DNA of 64,000 nucleotides from Hermodice carunculata (taxonomy: Eukaryota; Annelida; Polychaeta; Eunicida; Amphinomidae), in the NCBI GenBank assembly GCA_964020975.1, contig OZ026622.1:2256429-2320428 (forward strand). Reading direction: 5' to 3'. A program made the translations under genes and the position numbers. Of the stretch, positions 1 through 11,035 are shown piece after piece. Positions within the stretch are counted from its first letter, which is position 1; the number at the start of each line of letters is the position of its first letter. The notes under the pieces were generated by a model. That model was not told the DNA's origin. It searched no databases and saw only the letters and a program-made list of their open reading frames with translations.

Positions 1-596
1 AGTTTCATGTAAAGTTTCAAGATCATTTAAAAAACAATTGCATTCCTGATACTTTTGTGAGTGCACACACAGGTTCAAGCTAATTTGTAGCACTTTATGT
101 AAATACAAAATCAAGAGGTTATTCTTTACTTCAAGTTTCGGACTGCTAGTTTTATTTCTACCTCCTCACATGCAGGATTATGAATGTATGTGGAACGCTT
201 TTCTTCAGATAAATCTGAATTTGTATTTTGCTGGTTTTTAGCTCTGCTGATGAAAGGTCGGAGAGCTTATGCGACCACTCATGTCTGTCCATCCGTAAAC
301 TTTCGCTCATTAGTGCAATACCATCCACAGTTTTCAAGTTAGCCCAATATAGCTTTCAGGACTTGTAAGGTGTATGAAAATCTAGCTCCCTTTTGATATT
401 GGTGGCGCCACCTGCAGTATCATGTAATATAGGGGTCAAAATGTGAAAATCTTGTGAACACTCTAGCATCTTTAATTTTTTGACGAACTTCACCAAATTT
501 GGTGGGAGTGTGGGGGAGGTCAAAGTCTATAAGTTGCCAATGATACTAGTGGCACCTGCTATAATTTGACAGAAATTGTATAGCCAAAATGTGTTT
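1..596. other. Non-coding, old repeat fragments (TPRKB intron or upstream DNA)
   Basis: No coding exon is recognisable. Positions 1-240 show nothing I can name. From about 300 to 596 the text matches 2090-2370 (same phrases about 'tagcccaatat', 'ggtggc(g/a)cca'), so it is a diverged dispersed repeat that also occurs in inverted form near 35060-35300. It probably lies in an intron of TPRKB, whose upstream exons are not visible. Confidence 0.4.
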
Positions 597-2595
597 TAGC
601 TCACATGACTTTTCAGTCAGCAGAGCTTTTGTGAAGGTTCGTAGTACGTCATCTGTTGTCTGTCCACAATTCTTAATTTTGACTTCTCAAAAATTGTCGA
701 TCAGATTCACTTCAAACTTGGTGGGGATGTGCCTTGGGTGGGTCTCTACTAAGTGTATTTAACTGGTCACACTCAAGGAATTTTTGGATTTTAACTGAAT
801 TTTTTTTATCTTTTTGGGGGCAAACCTTAAAAAATCTTCTCTGAAACTGCTCACCCAATTACTTTAATATCACACAGAAACACTCCATGGGACTCCTAGT
901 TCTGAATTTGTTAACCAGGTGGCCCTGCATATTCTTTCTTATCTTTAGCGCAGCTGACTTGTTAGTCAGCTGAGCTTTTGTTAGGGTCTATGGTCTGTCA
1001 TCCAACCATCCACAATTCACATTTTTCAACTTCCATTCAAAAACCATCACCTAGATTCTCTTCAAACTTGGTGTGGATGTACCTTGGGAGGGTCTCTACC
1101 AAGTTTGTTCAAATGGTCAGGCTCAAGTGATTTTTGGATTTTCAATGATTAATTTTTGTTCTTTTTTGGGCAAACCTTAAAAAAATAATTTTCTCCAAAA
1201 CCGCTCGCTCACCCAATTGCTTTGATATCACATACGGACACTCCTAGGGACTCCTAGTTTTTAAGTTATTCACCAAGTGGCACTGCATTTTTTTCTAATT
1301 TTTTATGATTTTTTTGTGTGTTTTTGTTATTTCTGACTTCTCCAGAACCGTCACTCAGATGAAGCTGAAACTTGGTGTATATGTTCCTTGTGAAAGGGTC
1401 CAACAAAGTTGTTCAGTAGTTAGTGCTGCTGTGGATTAATGATTTTTTTCAATTTGGGTATTATCTGTAAATGCACTTTTCCTATTGATTATTATGCAAG
1501 TCAAATGAATGAGCATTTTAATGCTAATTCAATTTTTCGACTTCTTCTCTGAAACGATCAACCACATTGACTTTCAACTTGGTGGCAATGTATGTTCAGT
1601 GGGTCTCTAGCAGATTTGTTCAAATGTAAAGTTGAAAAAGGTGATTTTTGTAATGGCATGTAGCTAAGACATCAGTGGCAAAGAGAATTGAGCCTCCAGA
1701 TCAAAATTGCACTTGATTACAATGCTACATGAAACTATACTTGGTGACCTTCATTTTGGGACACTGTGACCCAGTAGTTATGGAGCTTGGTGCTTGTCCA
1801 TATTTATTGTTTTTCTTCAATAACTGGAGTTGTTACCCAATTTGAACAAACAGACCATGTATGGAAAGCTAGATGTGGGGTGAACACTTTGAACTGTAAC
1901 AACTTTTTAATCCAAGTTGAAGTTCAAGGTCAGATGGCCAGTTTGAATATCGGGGTCATCTCCTAAATGCTCTCCACCCCACAATTTTTGAACCAGGCCC
2001 ATATAACATTAAGAAGTTATTACATGTATGAAAATCTTCATTGACATCAAGGTTGGTGGTGTCAAAATGTTAAAATCTTGTGACCACGATAGCACCCACA
2101 GTTTTCAAGTTAGCCCAATATACCTTTCAGGACTTATAGGGTATATGAAAATCTAGGTCCCTTTTGATATTGGTGGCACCACCTACAAAATTATGCAACA
2201 AAGGGGTGAAAATGTGAAAATCTTGTGAATACTCTAGCATCTTTAATTTTTGGCAGATCTTCAGGAAATTTGTTGGGATTGGGGGGTCAAAGTCTAAGTT
2301 GCTAGTGATACTAGTAGCACCACCTATAGTTTGATGGAAATAATGAGCCAAAATGTGTTTTAAGATATAAAGTTCCATATTTGGAAAAGTAATTCGGAAA
2401 CCAATTAGACTTGCCAAATTTATAGAATGCATAGACAATGTCCAAAGCTAGAATTTTATATAATATCAGTGACCTTGACCTATTTTTGTTAGGTCACCAT
2501 GCCTGTAAAATTGAAAGAGGTGATTCTGTAATGGCAGGGTGTAGCTTGGACATCAATAGCAGTGTCAGCACAGCACCAGGCCCATGGGCCTGTTG
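597..2595 (+). mobile_element. Helentron-like family 3 (CAGCTGA-type), two or more copies joined
   Basis: Starts with degenerate (603) and better (952) forms of the family 5' end, which reads roughly AGCTGACTTGTCAGTCAGCTGAG with one or two changes. The body repeats blocks such as 'ttcaaacttggtg' and 'gggtctctaccaagt'. The 3' end is a hairpin at 2577-2592 (caggcccatgggcctg) followed by TTG and a T. No protein is encoded, so it is non-autonomous. The family also occurs at 6196, 8533, 37633, 48640, 51346, 59050 and 60503. Confidence 0.55.
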
Positions 2596-2888
2596 TATTA
2601 CATAATCTGAGTGATCTTAATCTTCTGTCCCAAGGTCACTGAGGACATAAAGTTAAGGACTCGTTCATTGTTGTCTTGGCACATGCAACAATATCCATCA
2701 CAGGAATTGTACAAATAAGCTATGATTACATGTGGAATGAAGTGCCATCTGGTAGACAAATGAGACACTAAAATAACATAAGCTATATATGTTCAGAAGC
2801 CACTTGAGGACTCGCAGTTCTTTGAAATGAAGATGCAGGTGCAATAAAACCACAGTGCCTGCAGAGCATTAGGCCCATGGGCCCCTTG
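2596..2888 (+). mobile_element. Tail fragment of Helentron-like family 3
   Basis: A second 3' terminus of the same type: the palindrome aggcccatgggcc at 2871-2883, then CTTG at 2885-2888, followed by T. No 5' end is visible, so it is a truncated copy or a tandem 3' end. Confidence 0.45.
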
Positions 2889-3237
2889 TTGTCTGTATAT
2901 TAGCGCATATACATGTACTAGTTTATATAACTTGACACAGTCTGTCCATTATGAGCAAGAACTTCTTAGTTATTTACTATTGTCTCACATTTGTACTGTC
3001 ATATTCTTTAAATTCAAGTGGGTTGTCTTTACCAAATACAAGATAAACAGCTGCCATCATAAAAAAAAATGTGTGTTCAGAAATTTAAGGTTGCAAAACG
3101 CGCTGAATTGTTTCCTGCTGATAACTCATTTATAAATGCATGTCGCTGTTGCAGAGTGAATTTTGCAAATTTTTGCATCTAACTTGATAATAGGTTTTGA
3201 CATAGACAGTGATTTTATTGGATGTGGAGCTTCGAGG

Positions 3238-3267
3238 ATTGTGGGGGGAGGGGGGGGGGGGGGGGGT
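3238..3267 (+). repeat. Poly(G) tract
   Basis: Almost uninterrupted G run, one A near its start, lying only about 60 bp upstream of the TPRKB splice acceptor. A run like this often expands or contracts, and may be an assembly error spot. Confidence 0.8.
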
Positions 3268-3325
3268 GAGCAGAACACTGTTGCTCCTGTGTGTATAATA
3301 AAGTAGTTTCAAACTTGTTTCACAG

Positions 3326-3502
3326 ATTACGGACAGCTTCAAGAAGTTTGGTGTGGGAGATGACGATAATTCTTTATTGGTTGTGCAAGTAACAGACAAT
3401 GAACAGGAGGCTGAACTTGCAGACGTGCAGGACAAGGTGACAGGGCAGTTAATGGACCTCAGTGATATCTCACAATTTACAGATGAAAGTCTTATTCAAA
3501 AG
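3326..3502 (+). CDS. TPRKB: TPRKB (Cgi121 homologue), penultimate coding exon
   Basis: This exon encodes 59 residues in phase 0 between an AG acceptor (…tttcacag) and a GTAGGA donor. It begins ITDSFKKFGVGDDDNSLLVV and ends SQFTDESLIQK. From memory this lines up with human TPRKB from ISEALKKFGISANDTSILIV to MNITEVKK. TPRKB/Cgi121 is the small subunit of the KEOPS complex. It binds the kinase PRPK/Bud32 and, in archaea, the tRNA 3' CCA end, and supports threonylcarbamoyl (t6A) formation at tRNA A37. The exon covers the central to C-terminal part of the Cgi121 fold. About 85 N-terminal residues are expected upstream of the window; I found no convincing exon for them in 1-3325. Confidence 0.9.
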
Positions 3503-4489
3503 GTAGGAGAAAGATAGCGTTTTAATTGAGGGCTCATATCTAATTACAACAATGCGAATCTCCCTTTTAGACCTATATTTTGAACAGTATGAATGTAATA
3601 CATGTACTATTAAATGATAGGTGAGTGTAGAATATTATTAGTTATTCACTGTTTTAGTGTGAAATACAGGAAGTATCTCCCCTAAAAACAGCTGTATTAC
3701 CCGAGGCGAAGCCTAGGGTATTCCCGGCCAGTTACGAGAATACCGCTGTATTCCCCGGTCAGTTTCAGGAATCACACTGTGTTTCCCCTTTGCAGTAATT
3801 AATGCACAAATAAGGGTAATACAAAGAGTGTACCATAGCTATTAACCAATCAGAAGCCAAGGATTCTATCAAAAATGGGATAATGAGCCATGTTTTCACT
3901 TTCTGTGCTCTCAGCATGGTGGGATGGGTGCTTATAAAGCATGGGCACTCATTGGGGGAATATGATATGCCAAGGGTAAAGAGTCATTTGACTTTGACAC
4001 ACGCAAACAAGTTTCACTCTGTGTTTGTAAGCAGTGGCTAACAGTCAGAAAGAAAAGCACAATGATCCAGGGCAAGGAACCTGGTGTCAGTTTCCCTCTT
4101 AGTACGGATGTTTTTGAGGGAGTAGGTGATGTAGGGAAAAAGGTTTGAAGTGAAGTACATGTATTTGAATTTGGATTGTAGCCTGAAATTGCTCTGCCAG
4201 ATTGAAAAGTTGAGTGTTTTTTTTTGCATCAAAAGATCTGAGTAGTGGCCCACCTCCCACCCTCCTCTAATGCGGCCATCCCTACTCTCCCCTTCCCCCC
4301 CCCCCCCCCCAAAAAAAAAGTTAAACAAAAACCGAAAAACAAAAACAAAAAGTGGTCAAAGGGATGGCCTTTTTTGGAGGGGTTACAAGACATTAGAAAT
4401 GGACAGTGTATGCATGGATATAGTGGCTGTATGAGAGGTATGGCTTTTGGTTAGAGGAGCCTTATCCCACACCATAGGTTTGCACCTTG

Positions 4490-4930
4490 TCCTCTCTCTC
4501 CTTTCCTTCCAACAAAGCTTGTCCGGGCCGTATTTCCTGTACCATAATGCCTACATCTACGAAATTTGGCCTGTGAACAGTTCCTAGGGTAAGCCGGGTT
4601 TGTCTTGATCCAGACTTGGATCACTGTAACCTTGACCTTTGACCATCGTAAAAGTTTTAGCTTGTCGGAGCCAAATTGGCTATACCCTAACACCTACAGC
4701 TACCAAATTTAGTGTACAAACACTTCATAGGATAGGAATGTGTTGCACATGAAAATTAGGTCACTGTGATCTTCACCTTGATTGTGACTCCTATAAAGTT
4801 TAAGGTTGTCTGTGCAATATTTCTTATACCCGTAACACTTTCTGTTGACCAATTTGGTGTGTAGACACTTCATAGGATGGGGGGGGGGGGTCGCACACCA
4901 AACTTGGCCTTGATTTGACCTTTCACGTTC
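4490..4930 (+). repeat. About three diverged tandem units of roughly 145-150 bp
   Basis: Each unit has a phrase like 'accaaattt(a/g)gtgt', then 'cacttcataggat', then a stretch with 'aaccttgacctttgacc' or 'gtgatcttcaccttg'. Unit boundaries fall near 4518, 4667 and 4808. A related single piece lies at 58610-58700. The layout resembles the tandem cores of the Helentron-like elements elsewhere in the window. Confidence 0.5.
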
Positions 4931-5638
4931 ACTTAGGGTTGGACATCACAGCTCCAAATGAAGGCAAGGAAGATTAAGAAAGATTATATTTTGACAACAT
5001 GTTCTTGGCTTAAATGCTAATGACTTCATTCTTTTCTGACATGCCTAACTACTCATTTACTCAATGTAAAAAAATTCTCAAATATGACAGTATTTACTCA
5101 AATGTCACAAACTTGGCCCATTATGTTGAAACATTATTAACTCAGGGTTGGCAGTGAAATAGAGCTTTATTGTTTGGAGACTTTTAAAATCAGGAGTATG
5201 TGTCATGATGGGGTTTGTTTTTCATTTCTGGTGCAGGCTGTCCATTGTTAGGATTTTCCTCTGTACTGGTGGTCTAGCTGTGACTGTCCATTTTAACTTG
5301 TTCTATACAATTTAGTAATTATGTTGGTTTGGCAGGTACTCTTCATTCATATTGAAGCTCTGCCTTTATAAACAAAGCTTCGCTTATTTAGCTAATGCAT
5401 CATTTGACATGTTCATAAAAAAATTTCATTATTATGTAATTTTCTTTGCTGAATATTTAGCTTGAACAAGGAGCCGCTACTCAGAGAGACCTGTACAGGT
5501 ACAGGCTTCAAAACATGTTTTGAGTAGTTACCCACTAAAGACCCTTTAATTTATTTGGGCTAATACAGCGTATGTCAAAATTCTACAGAAGGTCGTGTGC
5601 AATATAGATAATAGTTCTTCCATATGTAAATAGGTTAA

Positions 5639-5725
5639 CCCTTTCCCCCTTGAATTGACACTTGAGTCAACAACTTTCCTTGGCATGTGGTATGGGGTGT
5701 AAAGAGTTACCAGAGGAATAGGGTA
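5639..5725 (+). mobile_element. Truncated piggyBac-type MITE
   Basis: TTAA at 5635-5638 is followed by CCCTTTCCCCCTTGAATTG and 'gagtcaacaactttccttggcatg', matching the left half of the complete copies at 57502 and 63518. The right half and the hairpin's second arm are lost or scrambled; a degenerate 'agggtaatg' is seen near 5721. Confidence 0.55.
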
Positions 5726-6195
5726 ATGACTACCAGGAAGTGGTACTGGATGAAAACACACAAATGCAAAACATGTATCATTTCCTATTCGCATTTAATA
5801 GTAACCAGTCCCAAAATGCACCACTTTCCAAATATAAATCAGTACTATAAACTTAAACAGTTTGCTCTCTGGCGCTAGCCAACACTTCAGTATATATAAA
5901 CCAATATTATGCCTGTGACCCATCAAGATCAAAATCAACAGCACCAAAAAACACTCAAGACAAACTTCCCCAGTAATGTTTAATAGTAACCACAGGCCTA
6001 GGATCCACCATGCCCAACATATCCAGTCAGTAACTGACATCACAGGTGTCAAAAACACAGTAAATTCATTATTGTGATATTGAATTGAGATGGAACTGCA
6101 AAAATTACACCAAATATGCATTAGGCCGATGGTCAAATTTTTCAAACCTCTGGGTGATGACCCATTTTCAAGGTCATTAAGCACTTAATTTTAAC

Positions 6196-7952
6196 TCAGC
6201 TGACTTGTCAGTCAGCTGAGGTTTTGTGAGGGTCCATCGTCCGTCATCCGTCCGTTGTCCACAATTCACATTTTCGACTTCTTCTCTAAAACCATCAGCC
6301 CGATCCACTTCAAACTTGGTGGAGATGTGTCTTGGGTGGGTCTCTACCAAGTTTGTTCAAATGGTCACGGTCCAATGATATTTGGATTTTTAATGAATTT
6401 TTTTGTTCTTTTTTGGGTAAATCTTAAAAAATCTTCTCTGAAACCACTCACCCAATTGCTTTGATATCACACAGGAACACTCCCTGGAACTCCTAGTTCT
6501 TAATTTGTTTACCAGGTGGCGCTGTAATTTTTACCTCAGCTGACTTGTCAGTCAGCTGAGGTTTTTTTGAGGGTCCGTCGTCCGTCGTCCACAATTCACA
6601 TTTTCGACTTTTTCTCAAAAACCGTCAGCCAGATTCACTTCAAACTTGATGGAAATGTGCCTTGGGTGGATATCTACCAAGTTGTTCAAATGGTCGCGGT
6701 CCAGTGATTTTTGGATTTTAAATGATTTTTTTTGGTTCTTTTTTGGGTAAATCTTAAAAAATCTTCTTCTCCAAAACAGCTCACCCAATTGCTTTGCTAT
6801 CACACAGGAACACTCCCTGGGACTCCTAGTTCTTAATTTGTTCACCAGGTGGCGCTGCAATTTTTTCCTAATTTTTTAAGAATTTTTGTGTGTTATAGCT
6901 ATTTTCGACTTCTTCTCCAGAACCGTCACTCAGATTAAGCTGAAACATGGTGGATATGTTCCTTGTAGAAGGGTCAAACAAAGTTATTCACTATGTGGGA
7001 ATGCTGCGGATTCCTGATTTTTAACGATTTTTTCAATTTGGGTACTTGTCGGTCAATGCAGCTTTCCTATTGATTACTATGGAAGTCAATGGGCATTCTA
7101 ATGCTAATTCACATTTTCTACATCTTCTCCAAAACCGTCATCCAGATTAACTTCAAACTTGGTGGCAATGTACCTTGGGTGGGTTTCTACCAATTGTGTT
7201 CAAATGTTCATACTCCAGTGATTTTTGGATTTTTAATGAATTTTTTTGTTCTTTTTTTTGGACAAATCTTAAAAAATCTTCTTCTCCGAAACTGGGTACC
7301 CAATTGCTTTGATATCGTACCTAGACACTCCCGGGGACACCTAGTTCCCAATTTGTTCACCAGGTGGCGCTGCAATTTTTTGTGAATTTTTTGTATGGTT
7401 TTGCTATTTTTTTTTTCACTTGTTCTCAGAACCGTCCCTCAGATTAAGCTGAAATGTGATGGATATGTTGTTGTGGAAGGGTCAAACAGTTATTTACTAG
7501 GTGGCACTGCTTTGGATTCCTGATTTTTAAGGATTTTCAATTCGGGTACTTATCGTTCAATGCAGCTTACCTATTGATTATATGTAAGTCAATGGGCATT
7601 CTAATGCTAATTCACAGGACAACTGACACGGAATTTACTGTTTACTTGATAACTCGAGATCTGTTTTGAGTTAGCTACACATGTTAATTATTCTGTATGA
7701 AGGTCATGCTCAGACAGTACATGAATGACCTTGACCTCGTTTGTGGGGTTACAGTGCAACATACATGAATTTTACTCTTCATTATAACTTGACAACTACC
7801 TGAACTTTGATGTTGCACATGTAAGTGTTCTTCTATAAAGGTCAGACTTACTCAGAACATGGTGTCCTTGATCCTTTCCCAAGTTCATAGAGCTGCAAGT
7901 GTGATGAATGTCAAGATCAGCTGAGGCACGGGCTGTTCACACAGCCCTCTTG
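6196..7952 (+). mobile_element. Helentron-like family 3, near-complete copy
   Basis: The 5' terminus 'cagctgacttgtcagtcag' occurs at about 6198 and again at 6540, so the element starts with two head units. The body contains repeated blocks of 300-350 bp with 'ggatttttaatgaattttttt'. The 3' end holds 'atcagctgagg' (related to the 5' terminus, in direct orientation), then a hairpin gggctg-ttcaca-cagccc at 7930-7947, then TCTTG at 7948-7952 and a T. No transposase or helicase coding is visible, so it depends on an autonomous relative elsewhere. Confidence 0.6.
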
Positions 7953-8013
7953 TTATTGTGTGTGTGTATAAAATGTGTCTTTCTGATCATTTTTTTTTTC
8001 ATTCTGCCTGCAG

Positions 8014-8106
8014 GTGTACAAAATCAAAGACCAGGAACTGACAGTCGGGTCCCTTTCTGAGGCAATAGTAGGGCGGATAGCAAGCAAGGACTTCGTGTCT
8101 TTCTGA
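8014..8106 (+). CDS. TPRKB: TPRKB (Cgi121 homologue), last coding exon with stop
   Basis: Thirty codons plus TGA follow the AG acceptor in phase 0, encoding VYKIKDQELTVGSLSEAIVG then RIASKDFVSF. This matches the human C-terminus IYKLSSQEESIGTLLDAIIC…RMSTKDVL in sequence and length, so the C-terminal helix of the Cgi121 fold is intact. In archaeal Cgi121 this end contributes to tRNA binding. The gene looks functional: frame and splice sites are clean, and a poly(A) signal follows 150 bp later. Confidence 0.92.
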   Translation: MYKIKDQELTVGSLSEAIVGRIASKDFVSF

Positions 8107-8255
8107 TCGTGTGAATGTGGGGATAGATACACTCAAGCACATTTTATGTAATGCATAGGTCTTTTATGACACAAGAAGAAAAGCATCACTATTTACAAAA
8201 CTCTGCGTCTATATGTATGTAAGCTGGACATGATGCACTTTTTGTATTTTAATGA

Positions 8256-8261
8256 AATAAA
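8256..8261 (+). promoter_or_regulatory. Poly(A) signal of TPRKB (AATAAA)
   Basis: Canonical AATAAA 150 bp after the TPRKB stop, followed by a T/GT-rich stretch (8270-8305) as expected downstream of a cleavage site. The 3' UTR would be about 165-175 nt. Confidence 0.75.
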
Positions 8262-8532
8262 ATATTTCTTTTGTACAAATGAGTGTCACTGTTGTACTTC
8301 TTGTACTTTATCTACATGGGAAAGATGTCACTATAGGCATGGTAACATCATCAAGGAGAAAGATTAATGGAAAGTTATTTTTCTTTGAAGTGAGACCCAT
8401 GAAAAGGCCCAGAAAATGTTTGAAATGTAATCTGTGATCATACATTCAAACCAAACTGCCACATGTTTATTGGGCACTCTTTAGCCCCTTCCCTCTTAGA
8501 CAAAAGCCAAGTCCCCAGTTTATTTTTAATTT

Positions 8533-10489
8533 CAGCTGAGCTTATAGGATGGTGTGTCATCTGTCGGTCATTGTTGTCATCTGTTCACATGCCACATTTT
8601 TGACCTCTTCTCCAAAAGCATTGTCCAGGTCTTTTTCAAACTTATTGGAGATCTACCTTGGGTGGGTCTCTACAAAGTATATTCAATTGGTCTTGCTCCA
8701 ATGATTTTTGGATTTTACATGAATATTTGTGTTTTTTGGCAGAATCGTAAAAAATCTCTGAAACCACTGTGCCAATTGCTTGGAAAGTGCACAGGGACAT
8801 TTCTGGAGACCCCCAAACCTTAAATTGTTCAACAGGTGGTGCTGCAGAGGGTTTTTTTTGTTTGTTTGTTTTGTTTTTTTTGTGTGTGTGTGTTTGCCTA
8901 TTCTCCAAAATTGTCACTCAGATTTTGAAACTTCGTGGAAATGTACGTTGTGTGAAGGTTGAAAAACAAATATACCAGGTGGTGATACTCTGAATCCCTT
9001 ATTATGTCTCCCGGTGGAAGCCGGGGGACATATTGTTTTAGTGCCCGTTTCTTCCGCTTGTTGTTGTTGTTGTTGAGGTTCTTCAACACTTGGTCGGGGC
9101 GATAAGTCTTGAAGGACTCGACAGAATTTGATGAAACTTGGTAGGATTATGTATCTAGGCAAGACGTAGGTTGGGATTGTATTTGGGTGACCTTGACCTA
9201 ATTTTCAAGGTCACAGGGTCACTTATGTGAAATTGGTTTCCGTTTGATAAGTCATGAAGAACAGGATGGAATTTGATGAAACTTGGTAGGATTATGTATC
9301 TAGGCAAGACCTAGGTTGGGATTGTATTTGGGTGACCTTGACCTAATTTTCAAGGTCACAGGGTCACTCATGTGAAATTGGTTTCCGTTCGATAAGTCAT
9401 GAAGAACAGGATGGAATTTGATGAAACTTGGTAGGATTATGTATCTTGGCAAGACCTAGGTTGGGATTGTATTTGGATGACCTTGAGCGAATTCTCAAGG
9501 TCACAGGGTCACTTATGTGAAATTGGTTTCCGTGTGATAAGTCTTGAAGAGCCTGATGGAATTTGATGAAACTTGGAAGGATTATGTATCAAGGTAAGAC
9601 CAAGGTTGGATTGTATTTGGGTGACCTTGACCTAATTTTCAAGGTCACAGCGTCATTTATGTGAAATTGGTTTCTCTGCAATAAGTCTTGAAGAACTTGA
9701 TGAAAATTGCTAGAGTAATGTATCTAGGTGAGAGCTAAAATAGGATTGTAATTGTCAAGCAAACTTGCTCATTTGTAATTTGTTATCACCAGTAGCTTAT
9801 TCAGAGACGTAAGTGTTCCACCGGGAGACATTTGATTTTCTGTTGGAAAATCAGTCTGTTCTTGTTTTTAATGAATTTTTCAATTTGGGTCCCTGTTGGT
9901 GAAGGCATGCATTTCTGTTGATTGCTATGCAAGCCAATGCGGATTGGAGTGGGAAATCACATTTTTGACTTCTCCAAAACCCTTCAACCAGATTTACTTC
10001 AAACTTGGGGATGTACCTTAGGTGGGTCATTACAAAATTTTTTTCAAATGGTCCTGTGCTAATGATTTAAGAATTTTTAATGAATAATCTTAATTTTTCA
10101 GAAAAATATGTTCCAAACTGCCAAACCAATTGCTTTGAACTTGCATAGGACACTTGTGTGGACCCCTAGACCTTAATTTGTTTAACAGGGGGTGCTACAG
10201 TTTGCTATTCTTGCCTGTTTCTCCCAAACTATAGGTTGGAACCAGTTCAGACTCATTGGGAATGTATGTCGACTTGATTTCTACCAAATTGTTCATTACA
10301 TGGTGGTGATGTCTTTTTTAAAATTTTATTAAAACCGGCAAAATTGGGCAAAAAATCAATAAGGGGATATCTCCATGTTATAGCATTAATGATGATGGTC
10401 TTTAAAAAAGGTGACAATATCATTCTGAAGTTCACAGGACTACTTCAGTTTGTGTGTGAATGTAAGGTCAGCTGAGCACAGTCCTCTAG
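8533..10489 (+). mobile_element. Helentron-like family 3, interrupted by family 2
   Basis: Begins with 'cagctgagcttataggatgg' and ends with 'tcagctgagcac' and 'cctctag' at 10483-10489, followed by T. Family 2 (9004-9864) is inserted inside it: the host text stops at 'gaatccctta' and resumes with 'tttttaatgaattttt', as in uninterrupted copies near 7010. The family 2 insertion is therefore younger. Confidence 0.6.
9004..9864 (+). mobile_element. Helentron-like family 2 (ATGTCTCCC-type) with 145-bp tandem core
   Basis: The 5' end reads ATGTCTCCCGGTGGAA. Its inverse, TTCCACCGGGAGACAT, lies just before the 3' hairpin (gattttc-tgttg-gaaaatc, about 9836-9854). The element closes with CTTG at 9861-9864, then T. 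Between the ends are four units starting at 9124, 9269, 9414 and 9559, spaced exactly 145 bp, and a fifth, decayed one. Each unit carries the inverted pair gtgaccttga … tcaaggtcac. No protein is encoded. Confidence 0.7.
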
Positions 10490-11035
10490 TTTTGCAAATT
10501 TTCTTGGCAATTTTTTTTCTTTTTTTCTTTCTGTATCTTCTCCAAAACAGCATGGACAGTTGCTTTGAAATTGCATAAGGTCACTTCTGGAGACTCCTGG
10601 ATCTTAATATGTTGAACAGGTGGTGCTGAGATTTTTTTTTTTTCTAATTAGTTTTTGTGTGTTTTTGCTATTTGATTTCTTCAAGTGTAATTGAGATTGT
10701 ACTGTAGTGAAATCTAGCTTGTGGGATGGTAAACTAAGTTATTAACTGGGTGGTGATAATGTAGAACCCTGATTTTTGATGATTAAATGCCCATGGATTA
10801 CTATGCAAGTCAATGGAGATAACAATGGTAATTCACACTTTTAACTCTTTACCAAAAGCATCAGTCAGATCCACTTCAAACTTGGTGGGGATGTACTTTA
10901 GGAGGGCCACTATTGAGACTATTGAAATGGTCCCCCTCCAGTAATTTTTTTTTGTAAAATCTGAAAAGAAATGTTCTTCAAAAGTGTCTGGCCAGTTTTG
11001 AGTCCTATACTTGAACTTTTTTGACAGGTAGAATT
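10490..11035 (+). mobile_element. Helentron-like family 3 fragment
   Basis: Body text of family 3 ('ccacttcaaacttggtgggg', 'ctatgcaagtcaatgg') with neither end. It is cut off at 11035 by the second family 2 element. Confidence 0.5.

Larger units (their letters stand above)
3503..8013 (+). other. Intron of TPRKB, 4.5 kb, filled with repeats
   Basis: GT at 3503 and AG at 8012-8013 (…ttctgcctgcag) bound this intron, phase 0. It carries a 148-bp tandem block (4490-4930), half of a piggyBac MITE (5639) and a Helentron-like family 3 copy (6196-7952). At 3690-3980 there is text rich in ATTACCC/GGGTATT that looks like an old mobile repeat I cannot place. Positions 4930-5630 and 5730-6190 show nothing recognisable. 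Confidence 0.75.

Noticed and set aside
2932-3135. Possible extra TPRKB exon
   Set aside because: No match to the expected upstream Cgi121 sequence and no splice acceptor at its start; phase not tested by any neighbour.
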